Assembly: GCF_004214895.1 (NCBI RefSeq)
Contig: NZ_CP035952.1
Coordinates: forward strand, 4,536,501-4,600,500
Length of the DNA stretch: 64,000 nt
DNA from: Pseudomonas tructae
Lineage (GTDB): Bacteria; Pseudomonadota; Gammaproteobacteria; Pseudomonadales; Pseudomonadaceae
Direction: 5' to 3'
The number at the start of each line of letters is the position of its first letter. Within the stretch, counting starts at the first letter, position 1. This document shows positions 25,785-34,381 of the stretch, in pieces. The notes beneath the pieces were generated by a model, which was given only the letters and a program-made list of their open reading frames with translations, searched no databases and was not told the origin of the DNA. Both the position numbers and the translations under genes were made by a program.

Positions 25785-27070
25785 AACAGCGCCGCCGATG
25801 CCTGGGGGTTGGAAGCAAAGTAGAAATGCACGTAGGAAGCCGTCAGCCGGCCGCAGCGGTACACCGCCTCGGCGCCCCGGCCACCGTTGGGGCTCTGCCC
25901 ACGGGCAATCGGTTCAAGCTCGGTACTGGTTAGCGAATGATGGTAGGTGTGCCCGCGCAGGGTACCTTCCGGCAGCTCTACCGCTTGCAGGGCCAGGGCC
26001 GCCAGACGCTTTTGCATCACGGCCTCGCCAGCCAGCAGGCCAAGCAGCTCGGCGCGCTCACCGGCCACATCGGTCAGAGCATCGAGCAGGTAGAGCATGC
26101 CGCCGCATTCGGCGAGCAATGGTTTACCAGCGTGATGGTGGCCGCGAATGGCCTCGAGCATCGGTGTGTTGGCGGCCAGCGCCTGGTGATGCAGCTCCGG
26201 GTAACCACCGGGCAGATACAGGCTGTCGGCCGGCGGCAAGCTTGCGTCATGCAGCGGTGAGAAGAACGCCAGCTGCGCCCCCATGGCGCGCAACAGGTCG
26301 AGGTTGGCGCCATAGGTGAAGGCAAAGGCCTCGTCGCGGGCGACCGCAATGCGCACGCCTTGCAGCAAAGGCTCGATGGCAACTTCGCTCGGCGCGGCGA
26401 AGCTCACCGCCGGCGGCAAAGCCGCATCGCAACTGGCACCCAGAGCAGTTGCAGCGGCATCCAGGCGCGCATCGAGGTCGTTCAGCTCACTGGCCTGGAC
26501 CAGACCCAGGTGGCGGCTCGGCAGCTCGATGCCGGTTTCTCGCGACAGCCCGCCATACCAGCGCAGCCCTTGGGTCAGGCTGCCTTCAAGCAACTGGGCA
26601 TGGCGCAGGGTACCGACACGGTTGGCCAGTACCCCGGCAAACGGCAGGTCCGGTTGATAACGCGCCAGGCCCAGGGCCAGGGCGCCGAAGGTCTGGGCCA
26701 TGGCCGTGCCATCGATCACCGCCAGCACCGGTACGCCAAAATGTCGGGCCAGGTCGGCGCTCGATGGCGTGCCATCGAACAAGCCCATGACCCCTTCGAT
26801 CAGGATCAGGTCAGCCTCGGCCGCCGCTTCCCACAAAAGCCTGCGGCTCTCCTGCTCGCCGACCATCCACAGGTCAAGCTGATACACCGGCGCACCGCTG
26901 GCGCGCTCAAGGATCATCGGGTCGAGAAAGTCCGGACCGCACTTGAATACCCGGACCTTGCGGCCCTGGTTGCGATGCAGGCGCGCCAGCGCGGCAGTCA
27001 CCGTGGTCTTGCCCTGGCCGGAAGCCGGTGCGGCGATCAACACCGCCGGGCAATGGCGCGCATCACTCAT
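25775..27070 (-). CDS. cobB: Cobyrinic acid a,c-diamide synthase
   Basis: A 431-residue glutamine amidotransferase that amidates positions a and c of (hydrogeno)cobyrinic acid. The N-terminal nucleotide-binding motif is IAAPASGQGKTTVTAALARL, followed by FKCGPDFLDPMILERASG. The glutaminase half carries the nucleophile in PLLAECGGMLYLLDAL and GYPELHHQALA. ATGA overlap with cobO upstream and 10-bp overlap with bluB downstream place it in the operon. Confidence 0.95.
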   Translation of the reverse strand: MSDARHCPAVLIAAPASGQGKTTVTAALARLHRNQGRKVRVFKCGPDFLDPMILERASGAPVYQLDLWMVGEQESRRLLWEAAAEADLILIEGVMGLFDGTPSSADLARHFGVPVLAVIDGTAMAQTFGALALGLARYQPDLPFAGVLANRVGTLRHAQLLEGSLTQGLRWYGGLSRETGIELPSRHLGLVQASELNDLDARLDAAATALGASCDAALPPAVSFAAPSEVAIEPLLQGVRIAVARDEAFAFTYGANLDLLRAMGAQLAFFSPLHDASLPPADSLYLPGGYPELHHQALAANTPMLEAIRGHHHAGKPLLAECGGMLYLLDALTDVAGERAELLGLLAGEAVMQKRLAALALQAVELPEGTLRGHTYHHSLTSTELEPIARGQSPNGGRGAEAVYRCGRLTASYVHFYFASNPQASAALLCP

Positions 27071-27678
27071 AGTTCGACGCCCTTCTGGGCGCGGATGCCG
27101 GCCTGGAAGGCGTGCTTGAGCATGCCCATTTCAGTGACGGTGTCGGCCAGTTCGATCATTTCATCCTTGGCCGCACGACCGGTGACGATTACGTGCTGCA
27201 TTGGTGGGCGGGCCTGCAGGTCGCTGAGCACCTGGTCCAGGTCGAGGTAGCCATGCTTGAGGGCGATGTTCAGCTCATCGAGCAGCACAAAGGCGATCGA
27301 CGGGTCCTGAAGCATCTGCCGCGACACTGCCCAGGCGGCTTCGGCAGCGGCGATGTCACGCTGGCGGTCCTGGGTTTCCCAGGTAAAGCCCTCGCCCATC
27401 ACGTGGTAACGCACCTGCTCGGGGAAGCGCCGGAAGAACAGCTCTTCACCGGTGCTGTTACGGCCCTTGATGAACTGCACCACACCGCACTGCATACCGT
27501 GGCCCATGGCCCGGGCAAGCATGCCGAAGGCCGAACTGCTCTTGCCCTTGCCGTTGCCGGTAAGCACCAGCAGCAAACCGCACTCGTTGGGGGAATTGGC
27601 AATGCGCTCGTCGATCACAGCCTTTTTACGCTGCATGCGCGCCAGGTGGCGTTCGTCGCGTTCGGTGGATTCAGTCAT
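27067..27678 (-). CDS. cobO: Cob(I)yrinic acid a,c-diamide adenosyltransferase
   Basis: A 203-residue ATP:corrinoid adenosyltransferase (CobA/CobO type) that adds the 5'-deoxyadenosyl group. The P-loop is LVLTGNGKGKSSSAFGM; GVVQFIKG, LLDELNIALKHGYLD and HVIVTGRAA follow. The ATG at 27678 has GCGGAGA eight bases upstream and is the family start; the frame is open far upstream but that stretch includes the riboswitch. It is the first gene of the cobalamin operon. A 51-codon frame from 27830 ends in TGA overlapping this ATG (see findings). Confidence 0.95.
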   Translation of the reverse strand: MTESTERDERHLARMQRKKAVIDERIANSPNECGLLLVLTGNGKGKSSSAFGMLARAMGHGMQCGVVQFIKGRNSTGEELFFRRFPEQVRYHVMGEGFTWETQDRQRDIAAAEAAWAVSRQMLQDPSIAFVLLDELNIALKHGYLDLDQVLSDLQARPPMQHVIVTGRAAKDEMIELADTVTEMGMLKHAFQAGIRAQKGVEL

Positions 27679-27851
27679 GAGGTTCTCCGCAAACCACTGT
27701 CGGCCGACCCGCAACGAACGTGGCAGCCCATGGCTGCACAAAGGGCGCGAAGGAATCGGCGTGACAGATGAATGGATATGGCAGACGGAAAACGCGCAGG
27801 GCTGCGGCACAGGCCGGAGGAACCGCGCATCACCCTCCGTGATGCCGTTGA

Positions 27852-28054
27852 CTGTTACAGGCCGGTCTCCGGGCTTGTGAGCGGGGTCATGAACACCCGG
27901 GGCCGCGCGCCTTCCCGGGGTTACGACCCCAGTGGCCCTGCGCAGCCTTGACTCACTTACCGTTGCGGGGGCAGCGCCGGATTCGCGCGCCCTGCGCGCC
28001 CACCGGCTTCCCTGTTTCACCCTGCCAGGCCACAGCCTGCAGAGCACCTGAAAC
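27852..28054 (-). promoter_or_regulatory. Cobalamin (B12) riboswitch
   Basis: On the minus strand the conserved B12 box AGCCCGGAGACCGGCC lies at 27875-27860. Upstream of it are AATCCGGCGCTGCCCCCGCA (the conserved core with GCCACTG later) and a GTTTCAGGTGCTCT beginning near 28054. This matches the cobalamin aptamer and precedes cobO by about 175 nt. Between aptamer and gene, a hairpin GCATCAC-GGAGG-GTGATGC (27845-27827) puts a Shine-Dalgarno sequence in its loop and a start codon in its stem, a likely expression platform. B12 binding should lower expression of the operon. Confidence 0.95.
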
Positions 28055-28214
28055 AAGTCGCGAAGGTTAGAGGGTTGCACCCGGAGCGTCAATGAAAGGC
28101 GCTGAACTGGCCTGGATCAATGGCGCCTTTGTCATCTTGTGCAACACTGACTTCAGTGATATCAAATAGCCACAATCTCGGCTGTACTCGATCACAACTA
28201 CAAGGGAGAGCAGC

Positions 28215-28793
28215 ATGCAAGGCCTGATCATCAATAACCCGCGCCTGGAATTCCTGCGCCCTGCCCTGGAACGCTGGGTCGATTGCATCGACCGCTTCAA
28301 CCAGACCCTCGGCGATGGCGAGGCGCCCTACTGGCACGGCGCCCAGGCTAACCTCGGCCTACTTTGCGCCGCAGCCTGGCAAGCTGAGCTGGTGACCCTG
28401 CAACAGCATCAAAGCCGCAAGCAGCGCGAGGACGGTGACCGTGAAGGCCGCTGCGACCTGTACATTGCCAGCCGTGAAGAAGCCGCCTACCTGCAAGCCA
28501 GCCAGCGCTGGCCGAAAATAGCCAAGCTCGACCTCAACAACGCCCTGGCCGAGACTGTATATGCCGCCCGGCAGATCGCCGCGCCGAGCCAGCTCAAGGT
28601 TGCCGCGCTGTTCGCCAGCCCCTGGAAAGCCGGCCAGCACGCCAGCCCCGAAGAGCTCCAGGACTTGGTCGACGACCTGCAAAAACACAACGCCTGCGCC
28701 ATTGCCTGGTACTTCCCCTACGCCTACCGCAAGCTGCACAACGAAGCCGGCCAGTATCACCCCGGCATCGCCCTGCTGCTCAAGCAGGCCTGA
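28215..28793 (+). CDS. Conserved hypothetical protein
   Basis: A 192-residue soluble protein I cannot name. It is rich in tryptophan and aromatic residues: RPALERWVDCIDRFNQTLGD, EAPYWHGAQANLGLLCAAAW and AIAWYFPYAYRKLHNEAGQY. The middle has a strongly charged stretch (HQSRKQREDGDREGRCDLY). There is no signal peptide or membrane helix. AAGGGAGAG lies 6 nt before the ATG. It is divergent from the riboswitch of the cobalamin operon, with about 160 bp between them, and convergent with the methyltransferase gene. Confidence 0.75.
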   Translation: MQGLIINNPRLEFLRPALERWVDCIDRFNQTLGDGEAPYWHGAQANLGLLCAAAWQAELVTLQQHQSRKQREDGDREGRCDLYIASREEAAYLQASQRWPKIAKLDLNNALAETVYAARQIAAPSQLKVAALFASPWKAGQHASPEELQDLVDDLQKHNACAIAWYFPYAYRKLHNEAGQYHPGIALLLKQA

Positions 28794-28804
28794 AACGGGC
28801 GAGA

Positions 28805-29452
28805 TCAGCGCTTACGGCACAGGGTCAAACCATCTCCAATCGGCAACATCGACAAGTCCACCCGCAGGTCATCCTTGAGCTTATGGTTCAATGCCTGAAT
28901 CGCGCGGGTGTCTTCGCTGTCCGGCTGTTTCTCCAGCACCCGCCCGCTCCATAAGGTGTTGTCGAACAGCACCAGCCCACCATGACGCAGCAAGCGCAGC
29001 GCTTCTTCCAGGTAGTGCGGGTAGTTGGCCTTGTCGGCATCGATGAAGATCAGGTCGTAGCGCTCTGCCGGCAGGGTCGCCAAAGTCTGTAACGCCGGCG
29101 CCAGGCGCAGCTCGACACGCTCGGCAACCCCGGCCTCTTGCCAGTAGCGCCAGGCCACGGCGTTGTAGCTACCTTCAAGATCACAACAGAGCAACTGCCC
29201 GTGCTCCATGGCCTGAGCCATGCACAGAGCGCTGTAGCCGGTGAAGGTACCCACCTCGATCACCCGTTGCGCACCGATCAGGCGCACCAGCAGCGCCAGC
29301 AGTTGCCCCTGCTCCGGCGCCACCTGCCAGCGCGCTTCGGGCAGCGTCTGGGTTTCAGCGCGCAAACGGGCGAGCAAGGGTGTCTCGCGCAGCGACACGC
29401 TTTGCAGGTAGTGGTAGAGCGAATCGTCGAGGTAGAGCGTCTGAGCGGTCAT
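28805..29452 (-). CDS. Class I SAM-dependent O-methyltransferase
   Basis: A 215-residue enzyme of the COMT-like methyltransferase_3 family. SAM-binding motif I is VIEVGTFTGYSALCMAQAM, motif II YDLIFIDADKANYPHYLEEAL, and the metal-binding DADK and LFDNTLWSGRV motifs are present. Substrates of this family are catechol-like or caffeoyl compounds. It lies 17 bp after the first NlpC/P60 gene on the same strand, so co-transcription is likely, though a functional link is not obvious. Confidence 0.88.
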   Translation of the reverse strand: MTAQTLYLDDSLYHYLQSVSLRETPLLARLRAETQTLPEARWQVAPEQGQLLALLVRLIGAQRVIEVGTFTGYSALCMAQAMEHGQLLCCDLEGSYNAVAWRYWQEAGVAERVELRLAPALQTLATLPAERYDLIFIDADKANYPHYLEEALRLLRHGGLVLFDNTLWSGRVLEKQPDSEDTRAIQALNHKLKDDLRVDLSMLPIGDGLTLCRKR

Positions 29453-29469
29453 CGTCTACCTCGAAAGGT

Positions 29470-30003
29470 TCAGGGGTTGCGCGCCAGGTGCGCAGGCTGC
29501 AGCACGCGCTTGGCGTTCAGGTAGGTTTTTTGCCAGTAGCTGTTGGACAGGTAGTCCAGGCGCACCGTTCCGCCGGTGGCTGGAGCATGGACGAAGCGCC
29601 CTTCTCCGACATAGATGCCGGCATGGCTGACCTGGGAGCCGCCGTTGGTGGCAAAGAACACCAGGTCACCGGACTGCAGGTCGTTGCGCTCGATGCTCGG
29701 GGCGCGGATGCCGATCATTTCACGGGTCGAGCGCGGCAGCGAGATGCCAGCGGCATCGCGGTACACATAGCCAATCAGGCCACTGCAATCGAAACCCGAG
29801 TCCGGGGTGTTGCCGCCCCAGCGGTACGGCGTGCCAACCAGGCCCAGGGCGCGAAACAGCACGTCTTCGGCAACCGGGGAGAAATACACTTGCGGGGCCA
29901 TGATCGCCGGCTCAACCACTTTACGCGGGGCCGGGGCATGACTTGAGCAGGCACCGAGCAGTGCCGCGAGGGAAAGTACAGCGAGGCGCGCCATCATCGC
30001 CAT
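29470..30003 (-). CDS. NlpC/P60 (C40) peptidase lipoprotein, copy 1
   Basis: A 177-residue cell-wall hydrolase. The lipobox LLGAC (cysteine at about 19) makes it an envelope lipoprotein. The catalytic domain has the cysteine in DSGFDCSGLIGYVYRD, the histidine in VSHAGIYVGEGRFVHAPATGG, and YRWGGNTPD as the Tyr-containing motif. Related enzymes (Spr/MepS) cleave D-Glu-mDAP or mDAP cross-links in murein. AGGATG lies 8 nt before the ATG at 30003. A close paralogue lies 135 bp upstream on the same strand. Confidence 0.9.
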   Translation of the reverse strand: MAMMARLAVLSLAALLGACSSHAPAPRKVVEPAIMAPQVYFSPVAEDVLFRALGLVGTPYRWGGNTPDSGFDCSGLIGYVYRDAAGISLPRSTREMIGIRAPSIERNDLQSGDLVFFATNGGSQVSHAGIYVGEGRFVHAPATGGTVRLDYLSNSYWQKTYLNAKRVLQPAHLARNP

Positions 30004-30137
30004 GGTCAGAACATCCTGTCTGAAGCCGCTCCGGCTTAGAGCCGAAAATAGTTGAGAATTTAGATTAGACGCTTTCTGTAAACACGCACGGCGACGAGCT
30101 TTTCAGCTACGTCGCCGTGATCGAACCTGTCGCAGGA

Positions 30138-30773
30138 TCAGTTGCGCGAGAGGGTAGTCGCAGCCGGAGCCATGGCCAGTGCACGCTTGGCTTCGATGAA
30201 GGTCTTGCTCCAGTAGCGATCACCGAGCTTGTCGATGCGCACACCACCGCTGCGGCGGCTGCTGGAGTGGATGAACTGGTCGTCACCCAGGTAGATCCCG
30301 GCATGACTGACGCGGCCACGACCATTGGTGCTAAAAAACAGCAGGTCACCAGGCTTGAGGTTGTTGCGAGCAACCAGCGGTGCCTTGACGTTGATCATTT
30401 CGCGGGTCGAGCGCGGCAGATTGAGGCCGGCTTCTTCGCGGAACAGGTAGCCGATGAAGCCGCTGCAATCAAAGCCGGTGTTCTCGGAGGTACCACCGAA
30501 ACGGTAACGGGTACCGATCAGCGACATGCCGCGCTCGAGAATGTTGTCGGCCAGGGCTGGCAGCTGGTAAGGCTTGCTGCTGGCGAAATCTTGCAACTCT
30601 GCTTCGGCAGCCAGTTCTTCCTCGAACGTCGCCTGGACGGAGGATTTGGTCAAGGCTTGCGCGGAAACCTGTTGCGGTTGAACCTGCTGCTGCGATACGG
30701 GACCGGTGGTCGCGCAGCCAAATAGCAGGGTCACGAGTGCGAGGGGCACGAGGGGTGCGAAGCGATTTAGCAT
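30138..30773 (-). CDS. NlpC/P60 (C40) peptidase lipoprotein, copy 2
   Basis: A 211-residue paralogue of the enzyme at 29470. It has a lipobox (LLFGC at about 20), a longer low-complexity linker rich in Q (QQQVQPQQV) before the domain, and the same triad context: TGFDCSGFIGYLFREEAGLN, RVSHAGIYLGDDQFIHSSSR. YRFGGTSEN is the tyrosine motif. The two copies share the block RSTREMI, so they arose by duplication. The linker difference suggests different reach in the envelope. Start MLNRFAPLVPLA at 30773. Confidence 0.9.
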   Translation of the reverse strand: MLNRFAPLVPLALVTLLFGCATTGPVSQQQVQPQQVSAQALTKSSVQATFEEELAAEAELQDFASSKPYQLPALADNILERGMSLIGTRYRFGGTSENTGFDCSGFIGYLFREEAGLNLPRSTREMINVKAPLVARNNLKPGDLLFFSTNGRGRVSHAGIYLGDDQFIHSSSRRSGGVRIDKLGDRYWSKTFIEAKRALAMAPAATTLSRN

Positions 30774-30888
30774 GGGCACGACCGTGTCTGGAATTTAAAG
30801 AAGCCGAGACTATGCCTTCTATCGCATCGATTTGCAAATTCAATCGAAAATAATGTGACTTTTATGTGTCGAGGCTCTAGCCCCTGCC

Positions 30889-31593
30889 TTACCAGCCCAA
30901 AGTCTCTTTCAAAAACGGGATGGTGAGCTTGCGCTGAGCCTGCAAGGAAGCCTGGTCGAGGCGTTCGAGCAGGTCGAACAGTGCACTCATGCTGCGGGTA
31001 CCGCGGGTGAGAATGAAGTGCCCGACCTCGTCGGTCAGGTGCAGGCCACGGCGCGAAGCACGCAATTGCAGGGCGCGCAGCTTGTCTTCGTCAGACAGCG
31101 CGCGCATCTGGAAGATCAGCGCCAGGGTCAGCCGCGACTTGAGGTCAGCGAGCTTGATCGGCAACTCCCGGGGCGAGCTGGAGGCCGCGAGCAACAGGCG
31201 TCGACCGCTGTCACGCAAACGGTTGAAGAGGTGGAACATGGCCTCCTCCCACTCCGGCTTGCCGGCAATCACATGCAGGTCGTCGAGGCAGACCAGTTCG
31301 TACTGTTCAAGGTTATCGAGCAGTTCGACACCGCGGTCGAGCAGTTGCGCCAGGGGCAGGTACACCGCCGGCTCACCCAGTTGCTCAAAGCGCAGGCAAG
31401 CAGCTTGCAGCAGGTGGGTACGGCCCACGCCTTGCTTGCCCCACAGGTAGATCAGGCTTTCGGTCCAGCCGGCGTCGGCTTCGCAGAGTCGCTCGACGTA
31501 GCCCAAAGCGGCGGCGTTGGCACCCGGGTAGTAGTTGATGAAGGTGGCGTCATCACGCAGACGCACACCCAGGGGCAACTGGATCGGTTTCAT
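30889..31593 (-). CDS. hda: DnaA regulatory inactivator Hda
   Basis: A 234-residue DnaA-like AAA+ protein that, with the loaded clamp, stimulates ATP hydrolysis by DnaA. It starts MKPIQLPLGVRL, where QLPLGV is the clamp-binding motif. The Walker A is LWGKQGVGRTHLLQAACL, with arginine in place of the usual lysine as in E. coli Hda. Walker B is LVCLDDLHVIAG, and RLTLALIF plus TRGTRSMSALFDLLERLD follow. The DnaA DNA-binding domain IV is absent, as expected. Start at 31593; an extended frame to 31647 is not family-like. Confidence 0.95.
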   Translation of the reverse strand: MKPIQLPLGVRLRDDATFINYYPGANAAALGYVERLCEADAGWTESLIYLWGKQGVGRTHLLQAACLRFEQLGEPAVYLPLAQLLDRGVELLDNLEQYELVCLDDLHVIAGKPEWEEAMFHLFNRLRDSGRRLLLAASSSPRELPIKLADLKSRLTLALIFQMRALSDEDKLRALQLRASRRGLHLTDEVGHFILTRGTRSMSALFDLLERLDQASLQAQRKLTIPFLKETLGW

Positions 31594-31733
31594 GCTGGCT
31601 GGGCAGTCCCGAAGAACCGCAAGGGGCCTTTTTTGAAAAGTCTGCAAAGTTTATACCCGTGACGCCGACCGCACAATGCGTTAGCAAAATCAAAGGCTTG
31701 CACGGCTTGCGCAGCACGCGGGATGGACATGGG

Positions 31734-32216
31734 TCAATCCTCCAGCAGTTCCTCTGCACTCAGGCGAAACAGCTCCAAGGGTTGTATCGTAGCGCCCTCG
31801 ACCGAGCCCAGCTCCTCCAGCGCCTTGTTGACAGCGTCCATTTCGGCACTGCGCCCGGCAACCCGCTCAAAGGTGCTGCGCGGCACGGCAGCGCTCCAGC
31901 CATGCTCGAAGGTTTCGTAAGCCAGGGTCAGCGCCGCAGTGAAATAATGCTGGCCGGCCACGGGCACTTTCACCGCTTTGTCGTCCTCATCATAGGCGAC
32001 GAAGTGGTTGGGCAACGAAACGATCCCCAGGCGTTTGAGCACCACCCAGGAGAACGCCGACGGCACGAACATCGTGAGCTTCTCGGCATCCAGCCGCGAG
32101 TAGCCCTGCTGTTGCAGGGCCGCCGCCACGTCGTCCTCGTCGAGATCATCGGCCAGCAGCGGCAATGCGTCCATCACGCCTGCCAATGCGCAGGCGTGGT
32201 CCGTTTCATGCTCCAT
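31734..32216 (-). CDS. Conserved hypothetical protein
   Basis: A 160-residue acidic soluble protein, unassigned. It contains ADDLDEDDVAAALQQQGYS, LDAEKLTMFVPSAFSWVVLKRLG and VPVAGQHYFTAALTLAYETFEHGWSAAV-type text, and ends LFRLSAEELLED. The composition suggests a helical protein with no membrane segment. AAGGAC precedes the ATG at 32216 by about 10 nt; GTG 32219 is directly in front. It sits between hda and the AI-2E family permease on the same strand, with 140 bp to hda. Confidence 0.78.
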   Translation of the reverse strand: MEHETDHACALAGVMDALPLLADDLDEDDVAAALQQQGYSRLDAEKLTMFVPSAFSWVVLKRLGIVSLPNHFVAYDEDDKAVKVPVAGQHYFTAALTLAYETFEHGWSAAVPRSTFERVAGRSAEMDAVNKALEELGSVEGATIQPLELFRLSAEELLED

Positions 32217-32232
32217 CACGCAGGGTGTCCTT

Positions 32233-33306
32233 TTACAAATCCGGGTCTATTTCGCCAGCATACATGTCCGACTCTTTATACAGGTCATGAATGTGCCGCA
32301 GCAGCACCATGATCACCGCCGCCACCGGCAAGGCCAGCAACACCCCGGTAAAGCCGAACATTTCGCCGCCGGCGAGGATGGCGAAAATAACCGCCACCGG
32401 GTGCAGGCCAATGCGGTCACCCACCAGCAACGGCGTCAGCACCATACCCTCAAGGGCCTGACCGATCATGAACACTGCGGCAATGCCAAGCAGCGGGTAC
32501 GGATCACCACCAAACTGGAACAACCCGGCGATCATCGCCGCGCCGATGCCAATAATGAAGCCCATGTACGGCACGATCGCCGCCAGGCCCGCCAGCAGGC
32601 CGATCAACAAGCCCAGCTCCAGCCCCACCAGCATCAGCCCCGAGGCATAGATGATGCCCAATGCCAGCATCACCAGCAGTTGGCCGCGAACGAAAGCACC
32701 GAGCACTTCGTGACACTCGCCGGCCAACGCCACCACCCGCTCCTCGCGCTGACGCGGCAGCAGGCTGCGGATCTTGGCCATCATCAGGTCCCAGTCGCGC
32801 AACAGGTAGAAGCTCACCACCGGGATCAGCACCAGGTTGGCCAACCAGCCGATCAGGGCCAGGCCCGAGGCGGTGGCCTGGGACAGGATCACCCCGACGA
32901 TATCGCTGGTCTGGCCCATGTGCTCGCTGATGGCGGACTTGATCTTGTCGAACTTCCAGAAACCATCGGCCAGCCCAAGGCGCGCTTGCACCCAGGGCAG
33001 GGCCTGATGCTGCAGCCAGTCGAGCATCTGCGGCGCCAGCTCGTAGAGACGCACCAGTTGCCTGGCCAGCATCGGCACCAGCACCAAGAGCAGCAAGGTC
33101 AGTAACAGGGTGAACAAGGCAAACACCACCACCACGCCCCAGGTGCGCGACAAGCCGGCACGCTCCAGGCGGTCAACCAGCGGGTCGGCCAGGTAGGCCA
33201 GCAGGATGCCGACCAGAAACGGTGAAAGAATCGGGTGCAGCCAATAGAGCAAGGCGGCGCACAGCAACCCTCCGCCCAGCCATACCCAGCGACGTGTATC
33301 GGTCAT
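32233..33306 (-). CDS. AI-2E family transporter (PerM-like permease)
   Basis: A 357-residue inner-membrane protein with about eight helices. Family text includes HPILSPFLVGILLAYLADPLVDRLER at the N-terminus (seen in pieces), LLVMLALGIIYASGLMLVGL, LAAIVPYMGFIIGIGAAMI and LLVGDRIGLHPVAVIFAILAGGEMFGF. The family was named for a proposed autoinducer-2 exporter (TqsA), but most members have unknown cargo or act as sodium/proton antiporters; no quorum-sensing claim is made here. It lies between DUF2066 and the 160-residue gene on the same strand. Confidence 0.9.
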   Translation of the reverse strand: MTDTRRWVWLGGGLLCAALLYWLHPILSPFLVGILLAYLADPLVDRLERAGLSRTWGVVVVFALFTLLLTLLLLVLVPMLARQLVRLYELAPQMLDWLQHQALPWVQARLGLADGFWKFDKIKSAISEHMGQTSDIVGVILSQATASGLALIGWLANLVLIPVVSFYLLRDWDLMMAKIRSLLPRQREERVVALAGECHEVLGAFVRGQLLVMLALGIIYASGLMLVGLELGLLIGLLAGLAAIVPYMGFIIGIGAAMIAGLFQFGGDPYPLLGIAAVFMIGQALEGMVLTPLLVGDRIGLHPVAVIFAILAGGEMFGFTGVLLALPVAAVIMVLLRHIHDLYKESDMYAGEIDPDL

Positions 33307-33331
33307 GAACGGCTCCCGGCCAGGTCAGGGT

Positions 33332-34381
33332 TTACCAACGAAAACGCAGCCCGTTGAATGGTTGCGGGGCTGCGGCCTGGGTTGCCCCGGGGTTGGCCGG
33401 ATCGGCTGCAACAGGTGCTGCAGGCGCTTCGGCGGGCAGCTCCTGAAGCTTGGCCAAGCCTAGTTGCGCACGCAGTTGATCGCTGTTGCCAGTGACCTGA
33501 TAGGTCAGGATATCGCCCTGCACCTCCTTGAGCCGCGCACCATAGGGTTCGAGGACCCGACCCAGCTCGGCATAACGCTCCAGGGTCATGCCCTGGACCT
33601 GCACCTGCATCTCGCTGCTGGCACCGGGACGGGCGACGAAACGCGGCGCCAGGCGATTGCTGACCGCCAGCATCACCGCATCGGCCAGGGCAGCCTGATC
33701 GGCACCTTCGGCACTGCCCTGCTCGCGCTGGTCGCCCAGCCACAGGCGCCACTTGCCCTGCCATTTGCCGTCGGCTTCACTGGCGTGCACCGCCAGCAAG
33801 GCGTCAGCGCCATAGCGCTCGGAGGCCTCCCGCAGTGGCGCCGGATCGCTGCCTTCGAGGTTCTTGCCAGTAGCCACCAGTTGCTCCTGCAAATCGGCCA
33901 GTGGCAAGCGCAGCGGCAGGCCACGGTGTTGGGCGGCGCGACGCAACGGCTCGGCGCTGCCCTGGCCATCGCCGACCAGGTTCGAGCCTTCGAGGCTGTC
34001 GTTCAACCACCAGCCAAGGATCGATGGCCGGTTGTTGCCCCACAGCGCCAGGCCCGCCTGACGCAAAGCACGCTCGGTGCTACCCGGATCGAAGTCGACC
34101 AGTACGGTTTCTGGCGGGCCGGCTTCGAAGCCGAACTGGCTGATGATCTGTTGCGGGTCTTTACGCAGTGCAGCCAGGCCCGGGCTTTGTGCGGCCTTGG
34201 CATCGCCGGTCAGGCGCAAAACCAGGGTTTCAAGGGCTTTTTCGGTGGCCTGGGTACGGGCTTCAGCGCCCTGGCCGTTAACCGGCTCGCGCACCTGATA
34301 CAGGCCGGAGAGGGTTTCAGCCTGGGCCGAGAGACCGAACAGGGCCAGACAGCCGGCGGCCAGGTAGTTACGCAAACGCAT
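33332..34381 (-). CDS. DUF2066 domain-containing exported protein
   Basis: A 349-residue protein with a signal peptide (MRLRNYLAAGCLALFGLSAQA, cleaved after about 21). The mature part begins ETLSGLYQVREPVNGQG, and contains VLVDFDPGSTERALRQAGLALWG, ILGWWLNDSLEG and WQGKWRLWLGDQREQGSAEG, which fit DUF2066. The C-terminal 40 residues are low-complexity alanine/proline. Function is unknown. It is divergent from purM and 25 bp before the AI-2E family gene. The start at 34381 is required for the signal peptide; an upstream GTG/ATG extension has no support. Confidence 0.85.
   Translation of the reverse strand: MRLRNYLAAGCLALFGLSAQAETLSGLYQVREPVNGQGAEARTQATEKALETLVLRLTGDAKAAQSPGLAALRKDPQQIISQFGFEAGPPETVLVDFDPGSTERALRQAGLALWGNNRPSILGWWLNDSLEGSNLVGDGQGSAEPLRRAAQHRGLPLRLPLADLQEQLVATGKNLEGSDPAPLREASERYGADALLAVHASEADGKWQGKWRLWLGDQREQGSAEGADQAALADAVMLAVSNRLAPRFVARPGASSEMQVQVQGMTLERYAELGRVLEPYGARLKEVQGDILTYQVTGNSDQLRAQLGLAKLQELPAEAPAAPVAADPANPGATQAAAPQPFNGLRFRW

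Noticed and set aside
27679..28092. N-terminal extension of CobO through the riboswitch
   Set aside because: The sequence is explained by the cobalamin aptamer; CobO family proteins begin at the 27678 ATG.
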